A stretch of 29,241 bases of DNA from JABMRW01 sp964396965. GTDB lineage: Bacteria > Chloroflexota > Dehalococcoidia > Dehalococcoidales > BS750m-G39. The stretch covers positions 1 through 29,241 of the forward strand of contig CAYNGD010000021.1 of assembly GCA_964396965.1 (NCBI GenBank), in the 5' to 3' direction. Under the pieces are notes generated by a model. It ran no database searches. It saw only the letters and a list, made by a program, of their open reading frames with translations, and was not told the DNA's origin. The translations under genes and the position numbers were made by a program. Positions 6,690 through 13,885 of this stretch are shown here, piece by piece (the stretch's first letter is position 1; each line of letters opens with the position of its first letter).

Positions 6690-7402
6690 CCGCCAAATCA
6701 AGCCCCAACTGTGCCGATTGCGCCAGGGGGGACTGCCACCCCACCATCGGGGCCGGGGAGACTCCCCCGATGGACAGGCTGCCCGCCTTCTGCCCCATGA
6801 AAAACATGCCGGAGGCAATCAAAAAGGCGGTCGCTGAGTACAATAAGCCGGAGGTAAAGGAGTTCGCCCGGCAGGCCTCCCGGCAGGAGTTCGAGGGCTA
6901 TGAGCGCACCCCCGAAGGGCTCAAGCCCAAAAACCCCCGAATCTTAGAGCTAATCCAGTTCGCCCGGAAGTGCGGCTATCAGAAGCTGGGGCTGGCCTTC
7001 TGCGTCGGCCTCCAAAACGAGGCACGTACTTTAACCGAGATATTGGAAAATAATGGCTTCGAGGTGGTCTCGGTCTGCTGCAAGGTTGGGGCAATTGCCA
7101 AGGAAAATATCGGTATCAAGCCGGAGGAAAAGATTGGCGGCGCCGAAAGCTGGGAGTCGATGTGCAACCCCATCGCCCAGGCCGAGATTTTGAACTCGGA
7201 GAAGGTTGACCTGGCGGTGATGCTGGGGCTATGTATCGGCCACGATACCCTTTTTATCCGTTACTGCCGGCGCCCGGTGACGGTGATCGCCGTCAAGGAT
7301 AGGGTCACCGGCCACAACCCCCTAGCCACCCTCTATACCTCCTCCACCTACTACGCCTATCTTATGGGTAAGGGCAAAAAGAAACTTAAGCCCCCGTTCT
7401 AG
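6686..7402 (+). CDS. DUF1847 cysteine-rich protein
   Basis: 238 residues, overlapping the GNAT gene by 4 bases. The N-terminus has a cysteine cluster (Cys9, Cys12, Cys17, Cys36) suggestive of a metal or Fe-S site. The body contains the conserved LGLAFCVGLQNEA (about 107-119), VCCKVGAI and VMLGLCIGHDTLFI segments of DUF1847, a family common in anaerobes and of unknown function. It ends the operon that began at tldD. Its TAG is read from the CTAG at 7399-7402 that also supplies the stop of the opposing SDR gene. Confidence 0.85.
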   Translation: MTAKSSPNCADCARGDCHPTIGAGETPPMDRLPAFCPMKNMPEAIKKAVAEYNKPEVKEFARQASRQEFEGYERTPEGLKPKNPRILELIQFARKCGYQKLGLAFCVGLQNEARTLTEILENNGFEVVSVCCKVGAIAKENIGIKPEEKIGGAESWESMCNPIAQAEILNSEKVDLAVMLGLCIGHDTLFIRYCRRPVTVIAVKDRVTGHNPLATLYTSSTYYAYLMGKGKKKLKPPF

Positions 7403-8310
7403 TCCTTCTGGGGCGGGGCCGGGTTCTTGTAGCCCTCCAGCAGCATCTTGGGCACCTGCTCGATTAACTCCTCCACCGTCCACAGCCCCTGCTTCTTGGT
7501 GATGGTCTTCCTCTTCACCGGCTCGGAGTAGATGGCGATATCGCCACCGGTGACATCGAACACCTGCCCGTTGATATCAGCCGCCTCCTCGGTGCAGAGG
7601 TAGACGATAAATGGCCCCACCGTCTCCGGCTTGGGCGGGTTGGTCAGCTCCTCAAATCTCTCCTTGGTCATCAGACCGGCCTCGTACCTCTTCTTAAAGC
7701 CGGCCACAATCTCATCACTTAAGGTAAAGCGGGTGGCGGCGGTGGGGGCGTAGGCGTTGCAGGTCACCCGGTATCTCCCCACCTCCCGGGCCACCGCCCG
7801 GGTCAGCCCCACCAACCCGGCCTTGGCCGCCCCGTAGTTGCAGTGCCCCACCGTGCCCAGCCAGGCGGTGGAGGTGGTATTGATTATCCTGCCCCACTTC
7901 TGCTCCCGCATGAAGCCGGCGGCGAAGCGGATGCAGTTGAAAGAGCCTTTAAGGAACGAGTCAACACTGCGGTCCCATTCCTCCTCGCTCATGTTCCAGA
8001 CCATACGGGGGGCATCGGCGCCGGCGTTATTGACCACGATATCAATTCTGCCAAAGCTGTCCACCGCCGTCTTGACTATCTTCTCGGCGACGGCAAACTC
8101 GGCGACGCTGCCGTAGAAGGGCACCGCCTCCCCACCCATCGCCTTAATCTCTTGAGCCACCATCTCGGCATCACCGCCCTCGGCACCGGGACGCCGGTTG
8201 TTGGTCACCACTTTAGCCCCCTCTCTGGCCAGCGCCACAGCAATCGCCTTGCCGATGCCCTGGCTGGAGCCGGTGACAATGGCCACTCTATCCTTCAATC
8301 TCTGGCCCAT
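7399..8310 (-). CDS. SDR-family dehydrogenase (3-hydroxyacyl-CoA dehydrogenase-like)
   Basis: 303 residues. The Rossmann NAD(P) motif TGSSQGIG is at 13-20, NNAG at 94-97, and the catalytic Ser147, Tyr159 and Lys163 (YGAAK) are all present. About 45 extra C-terminal residues follow the usual SDR core. A GGAAGG ribosome site lies just upstream. The gene overlaps the preceding MaoC gene by 16 bases and is the last of three cotranscribed genes. The two MaoC hot-dog subunits suggest hydroxyacyl-CoA chemistry: dehydration/hydration by the MaoC pair and oxidoreduction by this enzyme. The substrate (fatty, branched or aromatic acyl chain) is not determined. Confidence 0.87.
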   Translation of the reverse strand: MGQRLKDRVAIVTGSSQGIGKAIAVALAREGAKVVTNNRRPGAEGGDAEMVAQEIKAMGGEAVPFYGSVAEFAVAEKIVKTAVDSFGRIDIVVNNAGADAPRMVWNMSEEEWDRSVDSFLKGSFNCIRFAAGFMREQKWGRIINTTSTAWLGTVGHCNYGAAKAGLVGLTRAVAREVGRYRVTCNAYAPTAATRFTLSDEIVAGFKKRYEAGLMTKERFEELTNPPKPETVGPFIVYLCTEEAADINGQVFDVTGGDIAIYSEPVKRKTITKKQGLWTVEELIEQVPKMLLEGYKNPAPPQKD

Positions 8311-8768
8311 CTTCCCTTCCTTCCTTTCTGCTTCTTATCCGCCCGGGAGGGCAGCCTGACCACTGCCATCCCCGAGGCCGTCTTTTCGCCTTTCGGGTTC
8401 TCCGCCCAGAGGCTGCACTCAACGAGGTGCTCACCCTTTTCGACGTGTTTCCCGGTCACCTTTCCCCGCAGGGTTATCGTCTCGCCGGGGTAGTTCATCC
8501 CCTTATAGCTGCAGCTCAGCGTGCGCAGCCAGCCCTCCCCCCCCACCCAGTCGGTCATCAGCTGCCCCAGGAAAGCCCCCACCAGCTGCCCGTGGACGAT
8601 AACCCCCTCCAGCCCCCGGCTGCGCGCATATTCCTGGTCGTAGTGGATAGGCATATAGTCGCCCACCGCCCCGGCCCACATCACCAGCTGGCGGGTGGTC
8701 GGCGCCTTGACCAGCGGGGCAATCTCCTCGCCCTTCTTTACGTCCTGATAGTAGCGCGGCTCAGTCAT
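8295..8768 (-). CDS. MaoC-like acyl dehydratase, catalytic hot-dog subunit
   Basis: 157 residues from the ATG at 8768, two bases after the upstream gene's stop; the in-frame upstream start would overlap that gene. The MaoC/hydratase-2 motif is visible: D33 and H38 in the segment GDYMPIHYDQEYA (about 32-44), followed by GVIVHGQLV. The family hydrates or dehydrates enoyl/3-hydroxyacyl thioesters. The C-terminus is lysine/arginine rich (ADKKQKGRKGRWARD). It pairs with the FAS1-like MaoC protein encoded immediately upstream, an arrangement resembling heterodimeric dehydratases such as mycobacterial HadAB. Confidence 0.85.
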   Translation of the reverse strand: MTEPRYYQDVKKGEEIAPLVKAPTTRQLVMWAGAVGDYMPIHYDQEYARSRGLEGVIVHGQLVGAFLGQLMTDWVGGEGWLRTLSCSYKGMNYPGETITLRGKVTGKHVEKGEHLVECSLWAENPKGEKTASGMAVVRLPSRADKKQKGRKGRWARD

Positions 8769-8770
8769 CT

Positions 8771-9199
8771 TCAGTAGCCGATAACCATCTGGCGGCACCT
8801 GGCCACCAGCGTTTGCTCCTGATTTTTATAGGTACTGTCGAAGGTCATGAAGGCCATCTGGCCCGTCTGGCCCTTTCTCTCCCGGAGGTTGCTGATTTTA
8901 AAAACGACGGTGATTACATCGCCCCGCTTTATCGGCTGGTAGCTCTCTATCTCGGTGCTGCCCATGAGGACGGTGTTGAAGGTGGTCAGCTTCATCAGGT
9001 CGTCGACGAACTGCTCGAAGCCGATAGAAAGGGTAAAGGTGGGCGGGGCGATTTCATCTTCCCGCCAGCGAGGGTTATCGTCGCCCACGGCGCGGGCGAA
9101 GCGGCGTATCATCTCCCCCTCAATCAGGTATTCCCGGGGCGGCCAGGCCACCCCGACCCTGCCCTTGAGCTTGGCGATGCCAGATAAAGTCTCGGCCAT
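8771..9199 (-). CDS. FAS1-like MaoC dehydratase N-terminal-type subunit
   Basis: 142 residues. The start GRVGVAWPPREYLIEGEMIRRFARAVGDDNPRW and the APPTFTLSIGF segment match the MaoC_dehydrat_N (FAS1-like, PF13452) hot-dog fold that binds the acyl chain and partners with a catalytic MaoC subunit. It is first in the operon; a perfect TTGACA promoter ends 7 bases before the ATG and there is no ribosome binding site, so the transcript is probably leaderless. Together with the next two genes it likely forms a reversible acyl-thioester hydratase/dehydrogenase module. Confidence 0.82.
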   Translation of the reverse strand: MAETLSGIAKLKGRVGVAWPPREYLIEGEMIRRFARAVGDDNPRWREDEIAPPTFTLSIGFEQFVDDLMKLTTFNTVLMGSTEIESYQPIKRGDVITVVFKISNLRERKGQTGQMAFMTFDSTYKNQEQTLVARCRQMVIGY

Positions 9200-9206
9200 C
9201 CCAGAA

Positions 9207-9235
9207 AGTTTACTTTAGGCGGTAAGGTGTGTCAA
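9207..9235 (-). promoter_or_regulatory. Promoter of the MaoC-MaoC-SDR operon, predicted leaderless
   Basis: Minus strand: TTGACA (9235-9230), 17 bases, TAAACT (9212-9207), then 7 bases to the ATG at 9199. No Shine-Dalgarno sequence precedes the start. Confidence 0.6.
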
Positions 9236-9246
9236 GGATACGTTAT

Positions 9247-9408
9247 TCTTCCCTACCCACCCAAAAGGCTTCGCCTCTAAAACTCTGCTTCCCCACCCCC
9301 CAAAGAAGGGGAATTATTTCTCCCTATCCCCTGAAAAGAAGTTGATAGAAGTATCACTTCCGTAGGGCAGGAGGGTGGGAAGAGTTATACGCACGCCAAA
9401 AAGCAGAC
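9247..9408 (+). repeat. Dispersed intergenic repeat, copy C (full length)
   Basis: About 160 bases, alignable along nearly its whole length with the reverse complement of copy D (15171-15328). Both share ACCCACCCAAAA, a GGCTTCGCC-type hairpin, CCCC-rich middle parts, the central hairpin, GTGGGAAG and an AAAAGCAGAC end. Here the central hairpin is ATAGAAGT (9345-9352) / ACTTCCGT (9356-9363): one G-C pair of copies A, B and D is an A-T pair, and one pair is mismatched. It lies between the divergent MaoC and mtnA promoters. Confidence 0.7.
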
Positions 9409-9415
9409 TCCCCCC

Positions 9416-9445
9416 TTGACGGGCTGATACGGACTGGGCTAAATT
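9416..9445 (+). promoter_or_regulatory. mtnA promoter, predicted leaderless
   Basis: TTGACG (9416-9421), an 18-base spacer and TAAATT (9440-9445), ending 7 bases before the mtnA ATG. There is no ribosome binding site. Confidence 0.45.
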
Positions 9446-9452
9446 TAGCCTG

Positions 9453-10493
9453 ATGAAAGCGATAGAATGGCGGAGCGATAGAGTCAGAATCCTCGACCAG
9501 ACGCGGCTTCCTCAAGAAGAGGCCTACCTGGAGCTGGGTAACTATCAGGATATAGCCTCAGCCATTGCAGGATTGAAAATAAGGGGTGCCCCGGCTATCG
9601 GGGTGGCTGGTGGCTATGCTGTGGCGCTGGGTGCCCTTAATATTGAGGCGGGCACAAGGGCCGAGTTCATCAAAGAGCTCAAGGGCATAATTAAGTCGAT
9701 AGCTTCGACCAGGCCCACCGCCCGCAACCTCTTCCGTACTCTGGAGAGGATGCAGCGCACTGCCGAAGCGGGTAAAGACGTCGAACAGGTTAAGAAAGCT
9801 CTGGTGGCCGAGGCCGTCGCCATCCACAACGAAGAGGCGGCAGCGACCCTAAAACTGAGCCAGCTCGGCGCCGATTTAATCAAGGATGGCTTCACGGTCT
9901 TAACCCACTGCAACGCCGGCCCGCTGGCCACCGCCGGCTACGGCACCGCTTTAGGGGTAATCATCCAGGCCCACCAGCAGGGCAAGAGGCTAAAAGTTAT
10001 AGCCACCGAGACCCGCCCCCTCCTCCAGGGGGCACGCCTCACCGCCTGGGAGCTCAAAGAGGCCAAAATCCCCTTCTCCCTCATCACCGACTCGATGGCG
10101 GGCTATTTTATGAGTAAAGGCGAGGTTGACTGCGTCATCGTCGGCGCCGATAGAATCGCTTTAAACGGCGATACCGCCAATAAGATAGGCACCTACACCC
10201 TGGCGGTGCTGGCCAAGGAGAACAAAATCCCATTCTACGTGGCCGCCCCCCTCACCACCGTTGACCCCGCGCTGGCTTCGGGAGATGAGATTCCCATCGA
10301 GTTTAGAAGCCCCGACGAGGTCACCCACATCCGGGGGGTGGCTATAGCCCCGGAGGGCACCGAGGCCCTGAACCCCGCCTTTGACGTTACCCCCCACCCC
10401 TATATCACCGCTATCATCACCGAGGGTGGTATAATACAACAACCTTTCGAGAAAAGGCTTAAGGAGACATACCATGCCAAACGCCAGAGCTAA
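9453..10493 (+). CDS. mtnA: S-methyl-5-thioribose-1-phosphate isomerase
   Basis: 346 residues, the normal length. Conserved GAPAIGVAGGYAVALG (about 49-64), the catalytic cysteine Cys153 in THCNAGPLATAGYGTALG, ATETRPLLQGARLTAWEL, and the catalytic Asp233 in GADRIALNGDTANKIGTY identify MtnA rather than an eIF2B regulatory subunit. It converts methylthioribose-1-phosphate (made by MtnP, the next gene) to methylthioribulose-1-phosphate in methionine salvage. It lies directly behind a promoter with no leader. It overlaps mtnP by 20 bases, and the mtnP ribosome site is inside it. No mtnB, mtnC or mtnD is visible in the window, so the lower part of the pathway is either elsewhere or different. Confidence 0.93.
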   Translation: MKAIEWRSDRVRILDQTRLPQEEAYLELGNYQDIASAIAGLKIRGAPAIGVAGGYAVALGALNIEAGTRAEFIKELKGIIKSIASTRPTARNLFRTLERMQRTAEAGKDVEQVKKALVAEAVAIHNEEAAATLKLSQLGADLIKDGFTVLTHCNAGPLATAGYGTALGVIIQAHQQGKRLKVIATETRPLLQGARLTAWELKEAKIPFSLITDSMAGYFMSKGEVDCVIVGADRIALNGDTANKIGTYTLAVLAKENKIPFYVAAPLTTVDPALASGDEIPIEFRSPDEVTHIRGVAIAPEGTEALNPAFDVTPHPYITAIITEGGIIQQPFEKRLKETYHAKRQS

Positions 10494-11367
10494 AGCCAGG
10501 GTAGGGATCATCGGCGGGAGCGGGCTGTATAACATGAAAGAACTGAAGGGGGTTAAGGAAGTCGAAATCGATACCCCCTTCGGCAGGCCGAGCGATACCA
10601 TAACCGTAGGCAAATTAGGGGAAGTCGGCATCGCCTTCCTGCCCCGCCACGGCAGGGGGCACCGCCTTCTACCCTCGGAAGTCCCCTACCGGGCCAATAT
10701 CTACGCATTAAAGTCGCTGGGAGTGGAATGGCTAATCTCGGTCAACGCCGTGGGCGCCCTTAAACTAAAGCTCAAGCCCGGCCACCTGGTCATCCCCAAC
10801 CAGATTATCGACCTCACCCGCAGGCGAGAAAGCAGCTTCTTCGGCGAGGGCATCGTCGCCCACATCCCCTTCGCCGACCCCTTCTGCCCGGTCTTAAGCG
10901 GCATCCTGTTCCGGGCGGGGCAACAACTGGGGGCCGAAATCCACCCCAAGGCGACCTGCGTGGCCATCGAGGGCCCCGCCTTCTCCACCCGGGCCGAGTC
11001 CAAGCTCTACTGCTCCTGGGACGCCGATATCATCGGCATGACGGCAGCACCGGAGGCCAAGCTGGCGCGGGAGGCGGAAATCTGCTACGCTGGTATCGCC
11101 GGCGTCACCGACTACGACAGCTGGCAGGAACAGGCCGAACCGCTGGCGGTTGATGCCATCCTGGATATACTGCGCAAGAACGTTGACGCCGTCAAGGAAA
11201 TAATAAAGCTGGCGGTGACCTGGTTGCCCGACCAGCGCCGGTGTGAGTGTGTCTCGGCGATGAGGGTGGCCATTGCCACCGGCAGCAGCTTCATAACGGC
11301 TGAAACCAGGAAAAGGCTAGACCTGCTCATCGGCAACTACCTGAAAGGAGACAGGCCCTCACTATGA
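10474..11367 (+). CDS. mtnP: S-methyl-5'-thioadenosine phosphorylase
   Basis: 297 residues. GIIGGSGLY (about 12-20), PRHGRGHR (phosphate binding), EGPAFSTRAESKLY, IGMTAAPEAKLAREAEICYA and the purine-site TDYDSW are diagnostic of the MTAP branch of the PNP family; the Asp in that last motif favours 6-amino purines over inosine or guanosine. It cleaves methylthioadenosine to adenine and methylthioribose-1-phosphate, feeding MtnA. AAGGAG lies 7 bases upstream of the ATG, within mtnA. Its 3' end overlaps the next gene by 4 bases (ATGA). The C-terminal ~30 residues extend beyond the core fold as in other bacterial MTAPs. Confidence 0.93.
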   Translation: MPNARAKARVGIIGGSGLYNMKELKGVKEVEIDTPFGRPSDTITVGKLGEVGIAFLPRHGRGHRLLPSEVPYRANIYALKSLGVEWLISVNAVGALKLKLKPGHLVIPNQIIDLTRRRESSFFGEGIVAHIPFADPFCPVLSGILFRAGQQLGAEIHPKATCVAIEGPAFSTRAESKLYCSWDADIIGMTAAPEAKLAREAEICYAGIAGVTDYDSWQEQAEPLAVDAILDILRKNVDAVKEIIKLAVTWLPDQRRCECVSAMRVAIATGSSFITAETRKRLDLLIGNYLKGDRPSL

Positions 11368-12389
11368 CGTCACTGGAATTCAACTGCCTGCCGACGGCCA
11401 TCGGCAGCATGCCCCAGACCGACCCCGATGCTGCCTGCGCCCAGGTGGCCAGATACCTCAAAGAGATTCCCTGCTGGCCGCAGCTGCCCAGGCGCGCCTT
11501 CAGGGAGAACATGTACGCCCAGTTCAGCCAGGGCTTCCCCGGCATAACCGTGACCGGCGATAAGGTTTACGTTGACCGCACTAAAGATTTGGACAAAGAG
11601 CTGGAGAGGCTCTATACCGCCTATCTGGAGAACGATTTCGCTAAATACCCGGTAAGCGCCGACTACGCCGCCGGCCTGCACGCCTTTCTGGCCCTAAAAA
11701 ACCTGAAGCCCCTGGCGGTCAAGGGGCAGGTGACCGGGCCGGTGAGCTGGGGCTTAACCGTCACCGATAATGGGGGCCGATCGGTAATCTACGACGATGT
11801 CCTGGCCGACGCCGCCGCCAAACTACTACGCTTAAAGGCGGCCTGGCAGGAAAAAGAGCTAAAGAAGCTATCGGCCAACACCATCATCTTCGTTGACGAG
11901 CCCTATATGGCCTCGTTTGGTTCTGCCTTCATGGCGTTATCCAGAGAGAAGGTGGTCAGCCTTTTAGAAGAGGTCTTTAGGGGCATCGAGGGGTTGAAGG
12001 GGGTCCACTGCTGCGGTAACACCGACTGGTCGGTGCTGCTCGGCACCAGCCTTGACATCCTCAGCTTCGACGCCTACAACTACGCCCAATCGCTCAGCCT
12101 CTACCCTGAAGAAGTAAAAAAGCTGCTCACTAGAGGCGGGGCGGTGGCCTGGGGCATTGTCCCCAACGACCAGGAATCGCTGGCCAAAGAGACGGCGGCC
12201 AGCCTCAAAGACCGTTTAGAAGAAGCCATAGCACCCTTCACCAGGAACGGTCTCCAGTTCAAGCAGCTTTTGCATCAGAGCCTGCTCACCCCAAGCTGCA
12301 CCCTGGCCTCTTTAGATACCCCCGATGCCTCCGCCCGCGCCCTAGAGCTCCTCGCCGAGCTATCCCAAACAATGAGAAAATCATTATAG
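11364..12389 (+). CDS. Core methionine synthase-like protein (UROD/MetE fold, MesB-like)
   Basis: 341 residues, about the size of the C-terminal catalytic barrel of cobalamin-independent methionine synthase with no N-terminal folate domain. It begins CLPTAIGSMPQTDP (the G-S-x-P start typical of this fold). Putative zinc/homocysteine ligands are His215 and Cys217 (HCC) and Cys312 (TPSC), with an acidic residue in SFDAYNY possibly replacing the third ligand. Core methionine synthases are known: MesB of anaerobes with the Wood-Ljungdahl pathway, including a characterised Dehalococcoides enzyme that takes methyl from methylcobalamin in vitro. Position after mtnA-mtnP, overlapping mtnP by 4 bases, fits methionine metabolism. 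A uroporphyrinogen-decarboxylase-like methyltransferase with another substrate is the alternative. Confidence 0.72.
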   Translation: MTSLEFNCLPTAIGSMPQTDPDAACAQVARYLKEIPCWPQLPRRAFRENMYAQFSQGFPGITVTGDKVYVDRTKDLDKELERLYTAYLENDFAKYPVSADYAAGLHAFLALKNLKPLAVKGQVTGPVSWGLTVTDNGGRSVIYDDVLADAAAKLLRLKAAWQEKELKKLSANTIIFVDEPYMASFGSAFMALSREKVVSLLEEVFRGIEGLKGVHCCGNTDWSVLLGTSLDILSFDAYNYAQSLSLYPEEVKKLLTRGGAVAWGIVPNDQESLAKETAASLKDRLEEAIAPFTRNGLQFKQLLHQSLLTPSCTLASLDTPDASARALELLAELSQTMRKSL

Positions 12390-12396
12390 GTGTATT

Positions 12397-12600
12397 ATGG
12401 AATGTAATATTGAAGTCAATAAAGCCCGCTGCAACTGCACCTACGAGCCCTGCCCACGCAAGGGCAAGTGCTGCGACTGCATTGCCTACCACCTGGAAAT
12501 GGACGAACTGCCCGCCTGCGTCTTTCCCCCTGATGTGGAGAAGACCTACGACCGCTCCTTCGCCCGCTTCGCTCAGGTGGTCTCGGCTAAAGAACGATAG
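12397..12600 (+). CDS. DUF6485 small cysteine-rich protein
   Basis: 67 residues with eight cysteines (3, 12, 14, 19, 25, 26, 28, 41). The arrangement CNCTYEPCPRKGKCCDCIAYH followed by LPACVFP and the EKTYDRSFARF helix matches the DUF6485 family seen mainly in anaerobes. The cysteine spacing implies a metal or Fe-S centre, but no function is established. It follows the methionine synthase-like gene by 7 bases with a weak AGG ribosome site and is probably cotranscribed with it. Confidence 0.75.
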   Translation: MECNIEVNKARCNCTYEPCPRKGKCCDCIAYHLEMDELPACVFPPDVEKTYDRSFARFAQVVSAKER

Positions 12601-12628
12601 TGACAGGGTAGCCCGAGTCGGGTATAGT
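12600..12628 (+). promoter_or_regulatory. Promoter of the 35-residue gene and NTPase, predicted leaderless
   Basis: GTGACA (12600-12605; 5 of 6), exactly 17 bases, TATAGT (12623-12628; 5 of 6). Six bases separate it from the ATG at 12635, so the expected transcription start coincides with the start codon. The -35 begins at the last base of the DUF6485 stop codon. Confidence 0.6.
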
Positions 12629-12634
12629 TAAACC

Positions 12635-12742
12635 ATGAACAAGAAAAGAAGGGTGGCCATCCTAAAACACCGCCGCAAGAAGAAAAAGCTGGAGTTAAAA
12701 CGGAAGGCGGAGGCAGCCCCAAAGAGTGTTAAAAAACGATGA
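12635..12742 (+). CDS. 35-residue highly basic protein, possibly ribosome-associated
   Basis: ATG at 12635, TGA at 12740-12742. The product begins MNKKRRVAILKHRRKKKKLE and is about half Lys/Arg with no acidic patch. Support for it being real: a good promoter whose start point falls on the ATG, no stop codon through a biased Lys/Arg composition, and an ATGA overlap with the next gene. The composition recalls tiny ribosomal or rRNA-binding proteins (bTHX/bS22, AURKAIP1/COX24-like), but I cannot assign it to a family with confidence. There is no ribosome binding site, consistent with leaderless translation. Confidence 0.6.
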   Translation: MNKKRRVAILKHRRKKKKLELKRKAEAAPKSVKKR

Positions 12743-13269
12743 AGCCAGTCTATCTGTTCACCGGGCAGCCGGGGACAGGCAAGACTAGCCTGATAATAGA
12801 GGTCGCCAGCGGGATGAAGGGCAAGGCCGGCGGGTTCTATACCGAGGAGATAAGGAACCAGGGGGTAAGGCAGGGTTTTAAGCTGGTTACCCTTGACGGG
12901 CAAAGCGCCGTACTCTCCCATATCAACTTCCCGAGCCGGTATCGGGTAGGCAAGTACGGGGTTGATGTTGATAGCCTGGACAGGGTGGGCGTGGCCGCCC
13001 TCAATCAAGCCGTGAAGGAGTGCCAGCTGGTGGTAATTGATGAAATCGGCAAGATGGAGCTATTCTCGGTAAAGTTCAGGGAGGCGGTAGAGAATATACT
13101 TAAAAGCGGTAAGAGGCTATTGGGGACGATTATGCTCGGCCCCCACCCCTATGCCGATGCCATCAAGCGCCAGCCTCAGGTACACCTGGTAACGGTAACC
13201 AGAGACAACCACCAGCCGGTGCTGGCGGAGCTGCGGGAGTGGCTAAACGCTCCACCATCCCCCGAATAA
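12739..13269 (+). CDS. THEP1-type nucleoside-triphosphatase
   Basis: 176 residues. Walker A GQPGTGKT (9-16), Walker B LVVIDEIGKMEL (97-108), and the intervening GGFYTEEIRNQGVRQGFKLVTLDG segment are the signature of the THEP1/NTPase_1 family (PF03266), P-loop enzymes that hydrolyse NTPs in vitro and whose cellular role is unclear. The length is typical. Its ATG overlaps the stop of the 35-residue gene, so the two are likely translationally coupled. The molybdoenzyme gene starts 22 bases downstream. Confidence 0.88.
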   Translation: MKPVYLFTGQPGTGKTSLIIEVASGMKGKAGGFYTEEIRNQGVRQGFKLVTLDGQSAVLSHINFPSRYRVGKYGVDVDSLDRVGVAALNQAVKECQLVVIDEIGKMELFSVKFREAVENILKSGKRLLGTIMLGPHPYADAIKRQPQVHLVTVTRDNHQPVLAELREWLNAPPSPE

Positions 13270-13291
13270 TACCCGATAAGGAGCTGATAGC

Positions 13292-13885
13292 TTGGCCGAA
13301 GAAGTCATTAAAAGCCCGGACACGCAAAGGCCGCAGAGGGTACCCCCCGGCCAGAGGCTCACCGAGAAGTGGCCGGCGCTCCACTACGGCAGCATCCCCA
13401 AGATTGATGTCTCCCGCTGGACCTTCACCGCCTCCGGCCTGGTAGAGAAAGAACAAAAGCTCTCCTACAAAGAGTTCACATCTCTGCCGATGGTCAGGGT
13501 CTTCTCCGATATCCACTGCGTCACCGGCTGGTCCAGGCTGGACAACCTCTGGGAGGGGGTAAGCGCCGGCACGATAAGGGAGCTGGTCAAGATAATGCCC
13601 GGTGCCGGGTTCGTCACCGTCCGCTCCGAGGGGGGATTTACCACCAACCTCTCTTTTAACGACTTCTTTCAGCCCGACGTACTCTTCGCCGTCAGGCACA
13701 ACAACGAGCCGCTCTCCCCGCAGCACGGCTACCCGGTAAGGCTGGTGGTGCCCCGGCTCTATTTCTGGAAGAGCGCCAAGTGGGTGATAGGCGTTGAGTT
13801 CACCGCCAGAGACCGCCCCGGCTTCTGGGAAAGGCACGGCTACCACAACCACGGTGACCCCTGGAAAGAGGAAAGGTATAGCTAG
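13292..13885 (+). CDS. Sulfite oxidase-like molybdopterin oxidoreductase
   Basis: 197 residues from a TTG start, chosen for AAGGAG (13278-13283) 8 bases upstream. There is no signal peptide, so the enzyme is cytoplasmic. The oxidoreductase molybdopterin-binding fold (PF00174) is recognised by RWTFTASGLVEKEQKLSYKEF (about 41-61), the molybdenum-ligand Cys76 in DIHCVTGWSRLDN, LSFNDFF, and the GYPVRLVVPRLYFWKSAKWVIGVEF segment (about 147-171) near the end. It resembles the small YuiH-type members of the family, whose physiological substrate is unknown. It ends in a CTAG that also provides the stop codon of the opposing DUF1461 gene. Confidence 0.85.
   Translation: MAEEVIKSPDTQRPQRVPPGQRLTEKWPALHYGSIPKIDVSRWTFTASGLVEKEQKLSYKEFTSLPMVRVFSDIHCVTGWSRLDNLWEGVSAGTIRELVKIMPGAGFVTVRSEGGFTTNLSFNDFFQPDVLFAVRHNNEPLSPQHGYPVRLVVPRLYFWKSAKWVIGVEFTARDRPGFWERHGYHNHGDPWKEERYS

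Noticed and set aside
9301..9329. CCCC...GGGG followed by a loose T-rich run as a terminator
   Set aside because: The stem is only four pairs, the T tract is interrupted, and the segment is part of repeat copy C, so I do not call it a terminator.
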